A stretch of 64,000 nucleotides of DNA, from the NCBI RefSeq assembly GCF_021347895.1, contig NC_067120.1, forward strand, positions 10,711,361 to 10,775,360, read 5' to 3'. The notes beneath the pieces were generated by a model, which had not been told where the DNA came from, ran no database searches, and saw nothing but the letters and a program-made list of their open reading frames with translations. Each line of letters opens with the position of its first letter. The stretch's first letter is position 1. This DNA comes from Acanthochromis polyacanthus (lineage: Eukaryota > Chordata > Actinopteri > Pomacentridae). Shown here piece by piece: positions 50,272-62,745 of the stretch. Both the position numbers and the translations under genes were made by a program.

Positions 50272-50743
50272 AACTCAACAAAAATATAAACCCAACACTT
50301 TTGTTTTTGCTCCCATTTTTTATGAGATGAACTCAAAGATCTAAAACTTTTTCCACATACACAATATCACCATTTGTCTCAAATATTGTTCACAAATCTG
50401 TCTAAATCTGTGACAGTGAGCACTTCTCCTTTGCTGAGATAACCCATCCCATCCATCCAAAACTGCACCTTTCAGAGTGGTCTTTTATTGTGGGCAGTCT
50501 GAGGCACACCTGTGCACTAATCATGGTGTCTAATCAGCATCTTGATATGGCACACCTGTGAGGTGGGATGGATTATCTCATCAAAGGAGAAGTGCTCACT
50601 ATCACAGATTTAGACAGGTTTGTGAACAATATTTGAGAGAAATGCTGATATTGTGTATGTGGAAAAAGTTTTAGATCTTTGAGTTCATCTCATAAAAAAT
50701 GGGAGCAAAAACTAAAGTGTTGTGTTTATATCTTTGTTGAGTG
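50272..50743 (+). mobile_element. Nonautonomous deletion derivative (MITE-like) of the Tc1-like family
   Basis: A 472-bp element with the same ends as the transposon at 9104. The left arm (50272 to about 50450) stops in the middle of the inverted repeat and is joined near 50458 to a complete right arm (to 50743), so all transposase sequence is missing. The right side is followed by TA (50744-50745); on the left the expected TA reads CA and the first element base is changed. This copy keeps the TTGTTTTT stretch that the 9104 left arm lost, so it was not derived from that copy. It needs transposase supplied in trans. The two arms could fold into a hairpin of roughly 180 bp. Confidence 0.93.
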
Positions 50744-50972
50744 TAAGAATAACAGAGATTTTCTCAGCATAAGATGATATGCATGTGTTGCATTAAAGCA
50801 AATATGGCTGGGTTTCTGAGAGTATACTGATTACACGAGACGTAGAAACAGAAATTTCACTGAGAATCATGTATTTATGTCATTTTAGAGGGTAAAGTAT
50901 TAAGAAACTACACTATGTGGCATCTATTCATGAACTGAAGGCTGTAAAATAAACCTAGAAAACGTCACATAC

Positions 50973-53320
50973 TACACTGTAGAATATAATGTTGTGTTTA
51001 TTTTTACAAATTTAAATGTATTTTTTGTAAACTCCCTGTAAATTTACACATTTTTCCAGTTGTTTTAATTACAAATAACGACTTGCAAAATCACAAAAAA
51101 GTAATAATTTTCTTGTCAACAAAAAACAGCCCAAACTGTAAATTACATCAGAATCAAAATTATGTTGCTACTAGTGGGAATTTGTTCTTCTACAATGTTT
51201 GACTGACTGATAACATTTTTTTTTACATTTTTAATGTATTCAAATCTGCAAAAATACTGTCATTTTGAGATATTTGCCATCTTTTAAAAGTAGATTTTTG
51301 TATAATAGGGATTGAAAAGTAGTAAAAAGAAATTAATATAGTTTTTCTCTCTTTTCTTAAATTAAATATCTAGTGAAGTCATTTACTTGCTGACAAAAAA
51401 AACAAACAACAAAAACAAGCCAAAACTGTAAAAATACACATCAAAAATCTATAGTTTTACAAATAGTAATTCTGTCTGTTCCAATGTGTGACTATGAAAA
51501 GTACACTCATTTACTGTATTTGAATCTGATAAAAAAAAAAATCTTTATTTTAAAGATATATTGTAAGGATAAATTATTTTCATTTTTTAAATATGTTTTT
51601 TGAAACTTTTGCGGGCAGATTTTCAAGGATATTGTTTAACAGGATATTGTTTATAATGTAGTTAATTAAGGAAAAAGTAAGACATTTTTCGGAAGGCGCT
51701 AACCAACCAACAGTAGCCCTAAATTTGAAACCAATTTGGATTATGCAATGTGTGCAAACTTTGATCCCATGCCAGACCTAATAATACACTGACTAGAGCA
51801 AGCAGGGCACAGCCGATACAGCAGCAGTCGAGGCCTTCATTTCTGTGCCTCGCCCAGAAACCCTCTCAGGTCACCCCTCTCTGCAGGCCTCTAAACTTAG
51901 CTCAGCCCAGAAACAGACCAGATCAGAGGATATTTGCCTGCTGCTGGGTCGCGTGGCGATCCCTCAAAGGGTGCAAAGATATGTGACAACTGCTCACATT
52001 CTCCAACGCCACGAACAGCGTGGAACCACAACAGCGGTTTAAATCCCCACAAGTAGCAGCCGTGACCTCCACATGACAGCAAGCAAGAAAGGAACACTCT
52101 GGAATTTAGCAAAGGTAAAAACTTAAACAGTGTTTCCAGCATAATGCAGCTGCCAAGCCGAATGAATCTGTAGGACCTAAATTCAGATCAGTTACTGAAT
52201 CTGAAACTCCTCATTTCTCTACACCTACACATATCGGTCAGGGTCAAACTGTCAGAGAGGAGCTGCAGAGCAAAACTCTCTATAGTCGCTCGTTTTAGTT
52301 TAACTGTGCTTTATGTCTGAACAGATAACTGTGTGTTCTTCATATACTTCTTGATTCTGAATCTGTATCCTCGATCCATGGAGCTCTCTTCAGTCGGCTT
52401 TGTACTCTGAACTTACACTCTACTTGAATATGGAGCATTATGGCATAATTCTATGACAAATTAGGTCTCCTCGCTCTCTGGCCTGTGAAGTGTTCCAATT
52501 TGGATCAGGTACAAACACATTTGATTTCTGACGAGAATGGAAACAAGTCCAAACGATTCCCTTATTAACTCTTGTCAGCTTTTTCCCATGATGAACTACA
52601 ATATACTGAGCTCCCTCACAGCCTTATTGTTCCTTAAAAACCTGATCAATGCTGGCGATGTGATTCAGGATATCTGGGTAAACTGTAAAACAAAATTCTG
52701 CAAAGCAATTGTAAAAATCTGGCAAGAAGGGTGATAGAAAAATACGCTAAAAAACTGTTGATTATTGTAATGTGAACAAAGTGGAAGAAAATAGTGCAAT
52801 ATGACAGCAAATGTCAGTAAAATAATGACATTTTCAACAGTATAACACAAATTTTACCATGAAAAATTGTAAAAGAACAAATTACTACACATAAAAAAAC
52901 TAGTTTGGATGTGGACATAAGGCACTGTAATTTTTTAAAGAGTTAACAAGTAAATTCATATTTTTTTTTCTATGATTTTAACAAGTTATTATTTATAATT
53001 TAACATAACAAGGAAATTCTGGAAAAAAAGAATTAAACAAAAATTGCCATTTTTCAAATCCCAATGCAGAACAATGTTATGGTCGCACATTAAAAAGAAT
53101 GAATTGCCATTTGTAAAAATACAGGTTTTTTTTTAAATGTACGCAGTTTTGGCTTTTTATTTTTCCTTAGAGGCAATGTAGAAAGTATTTATTTTTTCTC
53201 AGATTTTATTCCATCAAAACACTCCAATCTGTAAAATTTGCAATTTTCTTCAAAAAATGTGTAGCTAAAAGCTGTACTGTATCATTTATAGTGTAATTTT
53301 CACCAACATTAGACACGTTT
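50973..53320. repeat. Very AT-rich region with recurrent CTGTAAA words
   Basis: ACTGTAAA/CTGTAAA words recur (for example near 51048, 51136, 51426, 52682, 53230) in two AT-rich blocks, 50973-51560 and 52740-53320, around about 1.1 kb of less biased sequence. The outer edges read TACACTGTAGAAT and, on the complement of the right edge, TTACACTATAAATG, which could be decayed inverted repeats of one element. This is only a suggestion. Confidence 0.3.
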
Positions 53321-56300
53321 CATTTATTTTGAGTGTTTCTAATTCATCCAAAGGATAAACAAAACAACGTCACAATTTCAGTCTCTTCATTTAGAACCTT
53401 TTGCTCCTCAGACTTTCTTCAGAAAAACTTCACGAATTGATTTTTGAGTGATGAGATTTTTTGCTTGTAGAGTGCATGATCACATGTCTGCAGAGTGAAA
53501 CAACTTTTTATTTAGTATTACCTGCAGTCTGTTAGTTAAAACGCAACAAAATAGCGACGACAGCAGTGCCAGGTCGGGCTCGTAAAATCGACTACCACTG
53601 GTTCTCTGAGGTCAGCCTAGCTTGTCACGACTCTAACCCGCAGATAAATGTTCTTCTGCGTGCTCACTGACCGGGATTTGACATCGATTCTACTTTCCAA
53701 TCAATAAACAATCACACATCCAGCTGCAGGACATTTTATTGGTTGGCGTGTGTGATGAACCGAATTGATGGCTCCTTAGTAGAGTGGACAGATCTTTTTT
53801 TTGGCTTGGTCGACATGTGCACGGCATATATAATGTGCTAGATAGACTATCAGTGGTGCTAATCCAGTGATCAGCATGTGCTGGCGTCCAGCTTATTGAT
53901 CTATTTGTGTGCAGCAGCAAACAAAATTGCAGAAGGAAGTCTTGTGATTACACTAACGCTGGCGGAATTGAGATAAAGCAGACAGATACTTGTTCAAAGA
54001 TTAAACTATAAGTCAATGCATTTTCTCTACTTTGCATCACATGAATGGAGGAGCGTCTAAAAAGGGAGATTCTCAACTGTTGAGTGCATTTAATAGCCAG
54101 GCCTTTGCTTCAGTTCAGCAGATCGAGGAGATTTACGAGCTAATCTTAACAGATGAGCATCAGTAAGCAAACAAGCAACCTTTACTTATATAGTAAATAA
54201 ATACAGTTCATTACATTTATTCTCTTTACAGCATCACCAAGGACGGCAGAGAGGCAGAAAGCTCGGAGTTATTTACGATCACATGCCACATGCGATTTTA
54301 AAAGTCTTGGATTCAGAATATCTATCGGCTGAATGCTGCATTATTCTGCCAGTGGCATCAACACTGCCATGACAACCAGCTCTGTGTACATCCAAGTCTA
54401 AGATCCACAGATTACGACTTCAGACAGTTAACATGAATCAAGCAATTACAGCAGCTTAGACTGCAGAAAACAAGACACAGCTGAATCATGTATTAAACAA
54501 AAACAATGTCAGATCTGTTCAGCTATGCAAACATATAGAGAAAACAAATAAACCAGACTGGGAAGCTGCTGTACCTTTCGCTTTGCATTTACACTGAGCT
54601 GCTGCATGGCTTCAGTCCGACCTCTCGGTGGTTTTTTAAAATAGACGCACTTACTCACTCACAAACATTTGCAACAAATAAGGGCTGCTCGTAGTCCTGG
54701 AGAGTGAAGAGGTTACGGAGAGGAAAACCAAGCTCATTAGTGCGTCCAGTATGACCGTAGAGAGATGCATTATCATTAACAACGTTCCCACCGAGAGCAA
54801 AGACAAAGATGAGCCATGACAGTTTAGGTTCAGGTCTGAGCGTTTGACAAGGACAAATATATATTAAAAAAAATTTTTAAATATAATTTTAAGCTGAAAC
54901 TCACACAGAACACACCACCTATGTAGCTCTTCCAGTACTGAATGTTTTTGCTCTATGTCAAATAACTAAACTAGTAATAATATATCTATTGTCTCACACT
55001 TACAAATGACTTCACTCTTGCAACAAATGTCTCATTTTTCAGGCTTAATGATGTAAGTCATTGTCTGAACACCACAGTTATGATGGCTTTTGTTCTGGAT
55101 TATTTATTTTTATGCATGTGATTAGCTCAGTTGAAAGTGTTATTTGAAATTCAAATACTACAGTTTCCAATCTGTTTGCTATATCAGTTTTAGTTGATAT
55201 GTCAAGAAACTCCATCAACAACAGACTGTCCACATTAGGGATGAATTTAACTCTACTTTTATTATTTGCTCACCAGCAAACTACTTCTTAATTAAATCAG
55301 TGAATCATTTGATGTTTAAAATGCCAGTAACAAAGTCAAACAGATCTTGCCAAATTTCTTACATCATCAGATTTTTTTTTTCCTGGCCAAAAAAAACGAA
55401 AATCACCACAACTGAGAGCTGGAATCTTTAGACTTTTTGCTTCAAAAATTACTTGTTCAGGGAATCTGGTATCAAGATAATTGCTTGTGAATTTTCTCTT
55501 AGGTTCTTTCACCGATTCAACCGATGAAGATGCTCTTTTTTTTTTTCAGCATCCAACTGCAGAAAATGTCATACCATGGAAGTTCTTTCAAGCCTGCAGG
55601 AGATCTCAAGAGCAAGCATGTAAAAATACAATGGTGGCATACTAAGTTAGAAATAGCCCAGTGCTTTGGAGTTTGAAAATGCCTCATCAGATTTATGTTA
55701 GTGTTTGACACGGAGACAAAGGAAGCCCTGAGCTGCTGCATGCTGGGATGTGGTCTGGTCAGTCGAGTTTCTGACCATCTGTCACTGAAGGCCCTTGTGA
55801 TTTCAGCACCGCCTGCGCATGTTACCTCTGGTGTTTGCTAAAATTGCCCTGGGATGCATCCATTGAAAAGATATATTTTGACAACACAGGACTCAACCCT
55901 CCAGGATTACTTCTGATCACTGTCAGGAGGAGCCTTCAGATATTATTTCAGAGGGCTCTCTTCATATAATTTCAACACCACACACTTGCTCGGCCCTACA
56001 GGAGCGCAGCTACACATCCATATATGCACATGAACTCATAGATATATGAGCCAGTTGTCGAGTTAAATTATTTCTTACGTCTGACCAATGTAAAGGACAC
56101 ACGACAAACTACAATACTGAAAATTACACTTCAGTTGTGTCTTCCACATCTTTGCCGCAGTCTAAAAATGACAAAGCTTAGCATTACAGAAGGGTTTGTA
56201 TAATAGTTTCAGGCATTTTATGCATGATTTCGGGGGGCTTTACTTTCTACTTTAAAAATGCAATCCCCATTTGAAATCATTTAAATTTTTCTTCCTTGAT

Positions 56301-57764
56301 TTCACAATGAAAACCCCCATTATCAGCTACAGTACGACCAATGATGCCGCACTATTCCACTGATCAGTAGGTGGTGGTAATGTGCCAGGAAATGAATATT
56401 AATAAAAGGTCCAAAAATCACAAAATAATATATAATCAATGTTGACAGAGAATTGCAACTACTCTACAGTCCTATATGTTGTCTATGACTCTATTACTTC
56501 CCTAAAATGAATACAGAGCCACTGTTTTTCTAATATCAAATCCTAAAGCCACATCGCCTTCTTCCCATCAGATAGCTGCAGCTGGTCTGTCCAATTTGTT
56601 TTCTCATCTCAGGTACAACTTTATGTAAGAAGAAGGTGAAATCTGAGTTACTGGCAAAAGCTTTGATAACACCACATCAGTCGCTGGAGTAGCAGTCATG
56701 CTGACAAACTTCTACAATGCTTAACCGTGCATTAACCGCACCACAAAGGCCGCGCACGGATCCAGCTGCATGATCCGATAGGGGTTAAAATGAAAACGCT
56801 GTTGCTTTACAAGAAAAGCGGAGACAGTCATGAAACAAACTTCACTTTGAATATGGAGCTGTTCTTTATTAGTCCAGAAATAAGGAGCAGGTGTCTAAAC
56901 ACCTTTGTTCCTGTGTGAAACTGAGAGCCCAGAAGAATAACAACATGTAGATATCAGTCAGAGTAGCTACATAAGTTAGTGCTCTGCTGTATTTCAGATT
57001 CATAGAAGTATTCCAGACATGGATGTAAAAATAAATCACAACCCTTGCAGTCTAATCCTGCTCCAAATCTTAAAAAAAATGAAATTTTCAAATGACAGAT
57101 GAAAATGAGAGCATGATGTCTATGAAACAAAATTACTTATGCATTTTTATCTAGTCTGTAGGAGACACTTAAAAGGGATCTAGATGTGTTTCCAAGTAAT
57201 ACAGTGACAGACGTTTGCGGCAGCCAAAGGTCAAGAGATAATCTACATCATCCAAGCTGGCTTTGCTGTAAATCAAAGGATTGAGCCTCTTCTATATGAG
57301 TATGGAACTGGTTTCTTAAGGGTGTACAAACATGTGTGCATGCATTTGGGTCATACACTATGACTGTATTAAAAATTGTAGCTATTTTTACTTTAAGTAT
57401 GCACTACAGCTGTACCTTTCTATGCACTGTTTCATGCAATATGCACACAACTGGCACATAATGCATCATTATGAAATTGTGGCTTAAGCTTCAACTGTCA
57501 TAGTCTGTAATGCAAAATGAGCTGTTATCTGTTTTTGTCACGCGAAAAACTGTCTGAATGGCCAGAAAAACAAGCAGGCCTGCATAATACAAAATCCAAC
57601 CAGATGTAGTGGGTATTCTGGTATTTTTGGCGTACTACATGTGACATACTGTGTATTGGACATACGAAATCTTAATCTGGTATATTATAGAGTTTGGTAG
57701 TATGGATATAGGAATGGAATGCCCCCCATTTCACTAGTGTACAGGTGACAGTAAAATATAGATA
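53321..57764. other. Noncoding stretch
   Basis: Nothing recognised beyond the short repeat fragment at 56350. Confidence 0.6.
56350..56392 (+). repeat. Short fragment of a fish repeat with an AGTAGGTGG core
   Basis: ACTATTCCACTGATCAGTAG then GTGGTGGTAATGTGCCAGG resembles a dispersed fish repeat containing CAGTAGGTGGCGGTAATGC. Too short to classify. Confidence 0.35.
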
Positions 57765-58005
57765 TCCATCCATTATTTATACACCACTTAATCCTCAGAG
57801 TCGCGGGGGGGCTGGAGTCTAGCCCAGCAGACATAAGGCGAAGGCAGGAGACACCCTGGACAGGTCACCAGTCTATCACAGGGCAACATATACAGACAAA
57901 CAAGCACACTCTCAGTGACACCTACGGACAATTTAGAATGACCAGTTAACCTGAATGTGTTTTTGTACTGTGGTAGGAAGTCGGAGCACCCAGAGAAAAC
58001 TCACG
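57765..58005 (-). mobile_element. RTE-like LINE 3' tail, reverse orientation
   Basis: The complement of the same tail as 46015-46318: it begins with TCCATCCATT, then GGCGAAGGCAGGAGACACCC, TGGACAGGTCACCAGTCTAT, and ends near CCCAGAGAAAACTCACG. It is 5'-truncated at almost the same place as the other copy but more diverged. I found no clear target duplication. The small open frame 57957-58184 starts inside it and is not a gene. Confidence 0.85.
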
Positions 58006-61000
58006 TCCAGGTGCACATAGCTAGTGGGAAGAAGAGAGAGGAGGTGGAAGAGGAAGGAGAAGACCCGTGTAACAAAGCAAGCCTAGAACAGGAAGTGAAA
58101 AACCAGGAAGGACCAAGAAAGGAGAGAGATCACAGAAACGGTGTGAGCAATAATGAGGACGAGAATTACGAGGAGGTCAAGTAGGATACGGCTAATTGAG
58201 ACAAGGGAACCAATCGGACGGCAGAAATGGAGGACGCCACAAACACAGACCAGTTGCAGCGCTCTCTTTGCCTACCTGTAGAGCCAGTCAGGTCTTTCTT
58301 ACTCTTGATTCCCAAAGGAATAAAATCAGTCATCCATTCAGAATTCCAGTTAAGAAAACCGGGATATCATGCTTGGGAGATGGGGATGCTATTCCAAACA
58401 CTGTGGGGTTGGGACTGATCAGCTTATAGTGTGAAAAAAGACACAACTTGTAGGGCGCAAAGGGAATATATTCTGTGTATTTTTTAGATTTGTACAAATA
58501 CACAGAAGAACATTATAGATATTTACAACATATTTCAACTTCTGATTGTTACACTGTATACTGAGCGGGTAAGAAAGAGAAATCACATAATTTAGAGAAA
58601 ACACATTTGCTTTAAAAACATGAGACAATAATGTAACTTTGAGTAATGTGATGATATACCATTGACGGTACTTTGTAAAGAGCAAAGAAATGGGATCAAC
58701 TTGGGACAAATGTCTCGCATGAACAGTAACTACTGAACTGAAAGTACTGAACAATCTGTGTCACTGTGTAATGTATTCAGTCTAATGGCCTTTTATTCTC
58801 ATGCCCTGAGGCTACTGCAGAAAGTGCAAAAAACTCATCTTGTATTTCACAGGTAAATCTTAATTAATAAAACTGTCCCCTTAGAATCTTAATTTTATGA
58901 CAGTTTTTCTGCTATACAAACGGCCACATTTACCTCCGTCACACTGCAGGTGAAAAAACAATAACAAGAAAGAGATAAAAGGGGATTTTACCAAGGATAC
59001 CCACATGACAAAAACTGAAACTGATATATTCTAAGTAACAGAATACCTTATCAAAGCAGAGAATTAGGCCTGCAGCACAACATCACACGTTGCACAGAGG
59101 CCTATTGACTGCCGATAGCCTGCAGCGGCCTTGTGATGGAGTTTCTGTCAGAATCAGAGTACAAAGTACAACCAAAGTACAAGACACTGGGAGATATTTG
59201 CCTTTAGTCTCTGGTTGTGTGTTTTGGATCCAGCGCGTATCCACTTACAGGGCTGTATTCAGATCAAACAAAATAGTTTCTGTTTGACCAGACTTCAGGC
59301 ACACTCAAAGTGGCCAAAGTAAAGGGAGTGGAAATATGTCCTGACACAGGTTAAATACTTAGCTTGTACAAATGTTAAGGCCAAAAGATTTTAACCACAT
59401 CTTTCATGCTTCTAACTGCCAAGAAACATTATGTAACAGAAACTGCCAGTGAATTGTAAATCAAAACGAGAACATCGAGAAGGCAAAATATATTCTGAAA
59501 TAAAAGGCACACCACAGTGTCAAACTCATTTCCCTTTTATTTCACTTGTATGGCAGCTGTTGTCATGGCCGATGACACTGCTGTAGTTCGGTTTTCAGGA
59601 TTCTTTAAGTGTAAAAAGAATTTCTTACTAACTTTAAAAGAAATTGCATTAACATTGTTGTAAAATCATTTGTAATAACTGACTACATGAGGAGATTATT
59701 GGTCTTCTCAAACTCACATGACCTACAGTTTGCTCACCTGCATGACTGGCTGCTGTCCTACTTTGAACATCTATTTTGTCAATAACAGTAAGCTGTATAT
59801 AGCCCTGGATTATGTATAGATAATCTTCAATGCTGTAACTACACTGTGACTGCAGCTGTTTTGAGAAGTTTAACCAGCTTGTGTAGCTGAGACTTGAAAT
59901 CAATATCAGCTGAAAGAAAAACACCTCCACTATCTCAGGTCATGTGTCCTAATCTATGCCACTGATATCTTTAAACACTTCATTAAATAAGACCCACAAA
60001 AAACTACTAAAGCACAAAAATGGCAACATTTCAATCAGCACACATGAAAAGATGTGGCCTACTCATGACTGTGTGAGCAGTTCTTAGGCTAACTCGTTAC
60101 TCAGATCATAAATGCATTGCGAAAACTGATATTATATACACATTTGTGGTTTTCTCTGGCTGAACTGGCCAGCTGACAAGTGGCATGAATTGCTCTTGGT
60201 GGCTTCAAATGTGTCATTCAGTACACTAAATTCAGTGTATAACCGTTTATTTTGTAAATAAAATGCTCAAAGGCGAAGAGTGCATTGCGTGACCTGTAAC
60301 TTGTGTGTGGCTACTGGGTCTAATTGCCACACAGTCCAGCGCTGTTCCTGTCCCAGTTTCTAGTTGCCACCAAGAGGCGAGATGTTTCTCACACAGTGTT
60401 CGATCTTATTTAGCAGCTTCAAAAGTGGCTTGAATATGAAGGTGAGGTATAAAAAGCATTTAACTAGCCACATGACTATGATTAAGATTCACTTCATCTT
60501 CACACAGTTCCTGATTTTAAGCATACAGTAGTGCTGTGTTTTATTATGTATTCTCTTCGAGCTGTGATCCGACTAACAAACAGGCTGAGCCGGAACAGAC
60601 TGGTGTGATCCAGTTTTTAATTATCCATATAGTTATTCTATATTATCTTAGGAAAGAAATGCACGAAATCAAAAACTCGTGGCCACCCTCGGAGCACAGA
60701 TTAGTGAGTGCATGCAAGCGATAGCATCAGATTTTGCATCAGAGTGTTAAGACACACATGCACACACATACACACACACCCATATCAAAGAGCCCTTCTT
60801 GAGGCTTTGCATAGCAAACAGGTGCTAGATTAAATCAGAAGGGTAGAGACAAAAGCTCAGTGTCTTTTACTTGCCTTGTCACCACAGAAGTCAAGTCAAA
60901 GCCTGAAAGGATGAACCTCGTTTCATGTTTAGAAGCGAGAGGAGTTAAAAGACAAATTTGAGTGCCAAATAAAGACAAATAAATCAAATTAACTGTCTGC

Positions 61001-61879
61001 ACAGAGTCCAAGAAACTGAAGTACTGCAGAAAAGGTGATTTCCAATGCTCAAGTCATGCACTGGTCCGGGCATTGCAGGTTTTTAGCAAACATCTCTACA
61101 AGACTTTACAGGAATAAACAGTGTTCGGGAATAATTTCTGCTATAGATTAATATACATTTAGGGTATAAGTAAGTATGCAAAACATCAGAATGATGTAGT
61201 GCAGTGCAACATTGTGGCTCAGTGATCTATTTTTTCATAGTTTTTGAAGAAAGATGGAGATTTGCAGCACAGATGAACAAGCCATGTCGGGCTTTCGCTT
61301 CAGAGGCTGTACTTGTGAGTAGGAACAATTCATTTTTAGCTTAAGTCTTTTCATGGGATTTTTTGGCAGAAAGAAAAATATAGAATATCGCCTCCCTTAT
61401 CCTTCTTGTCTTACTATGAATGATGAAGTCCAACAAGAACACACTGTTTTCTGTCAAAGTTACAACAGTAGGGTTACTGCACAGAAGAGACGTCTGTTTG
61501 TTTCTGTGCTGTTATAACAAGCACAGCATAGTTAGAAATATATGACCTTATTTACAATGTAAAATTCAACTTATGCCAAATGCAATAAAGAATCCTACAG
61601 CATCAGTCAAATCTGATCGGGACACAGCCACACAGTTTTGAAGAGGCACATTAGTAGAGTTTTTCAGTGGAATATTCTAAAAAAAAAAAATACAAGGGAT
61701 GACTTTAAACATTTAAAGGTTTATCTATGGATTGTTGCTAAATATAGTTTAACATACACTAAACTGTGCATAAAACCACACACATGTGAACTGAATAAAA
61801 CTGATTTACTTGTTACAGTGCAGTGTTTGATGGGAAACCTTGGTCATGGCATTCATGTGGATGTTACTTTAAGATCCAC
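58006..61879. other. Noncoding stretch
   Basis: Short frames only (largest 111 codons, minus, 58419-58754, AT-driven). An impure CA tract lies near 60750-60780. No gene recognised. Confidence 0.6.
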
Positions 61880-62745
61880 CTAAACATTATAGGAGACTAA
61901 GCACACCCTCCCTTATGGCAACAGCATCCCCCGTCAGCAGTGGTTCTCCCCTAACTGCGCTGGAACAGCTTGAGGAACACAACCAAGAGCCAAGACGCTG
62001 GCTGTGATTCCAACCTCCACAGATCCAAATCCAAATAAGCAAGCATGGAAACATCTGATAGATTAAGGCCCCAACTTGCAACACTCAGCACCCAAAGGAT
62101 CTGCTGCCAACCTCCAAGAAACTACAGGACACCCCAGTAGATCCCATGAACATGTTATGGCAGCATGAAGGGACATAGATCACATTGGGCATTGTAATAT
62201 GGACAGTTGAGAGGGGCTTGTGATTGTAGACTTGGACAAAAGCTCTGCTTCCCACCTGAGCTCGCATCCACCAACAAGTGACCAGACATGATCAGCATTC
62301 GTTTACATCATCGAGCTCACAGTGCCCTGGGAGAGCTCAGTAGAGGAGGCCTACAAGCACAAGAAGCTGAGGTATATGGAGGTTGCTGCCGAAGCAAAAC
62401 AGCAAGGCTGGAAGCTGAGGGTCCGGCCAGACAAAGTAGGCTGCAGAGGCTTCGTAGCCACCTCCACATCCAGGCTTCTCCAGGAGATGGGAGTACGTAA
62501 GTGAAGTAAGTGGCTGTGGATGAAGAGCAAGCTGAGTAGTTGGCATCTCGGGGATGAACCTGGGATGCTGGAATTCACTGCTGAACCCTCTGGAGGTTTT
62601 GTGGATCCTATCAGCAAAACACAGAGGAAGGAGGGCACCCACTTGATAACTCGGAGGATTCCCTCACTCACTTGACCACAGAGGCTTAGGTGTCTCATGT
62701 ACGCAAGAAGGGAAATCAACATCTAGCCTCGACAACAGAATGTGG
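61880..62745 (+). mobile_element. Decayed non-LTR retrotransposon with restriction-like endonuclease C-terminus
   Basis: A region of higher GC than its surroundings. Its centre (62220-62560) translates in pieces into the C-terminal part of a retrotransposon polyprotein of the type with a restriction-like endonuclease (R2/NeSL/R4-like group). The outer limits are set by composition and are uncertain. Several frameshifts and stops show it is long dead. Confidence 0.6.
62229..62570 (+). pseudogene. Retrotransposon endonuclease-like domain remnant
   Basis: In order: a segment LGQKLCFPPELASTNK, an in-frame TGA at 62279-62281 (probably a decayed CGA codon), PDMISI (62282-62299), a frameshift, then VYIIELTVPWESSVEEAYKH (from 62301), EVGCRG-like KVGCRGFVATSTSRLLQEMG, a TGA at 62502-62504, and finally a WLWMK segment. 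The PD...ELT pair corresponds to the PD-(D/E)XK-type catalytic residues of restriction-like endonuclease domains in site-specific LINEs. Residues between PD and ELT are fewer than I expect, so a small deletion probably accompanies the frameshift. Clade assignment is by recall of the motif, not by alignment. Confidence 0.62.

Noticed and set aside
57957..58184. Charged 75-codon plus frame
   Set aside because: Starts inside a reverse-oriented LINE tail and runs into purine-rich DNA; Glu/Lys content comes from composition.
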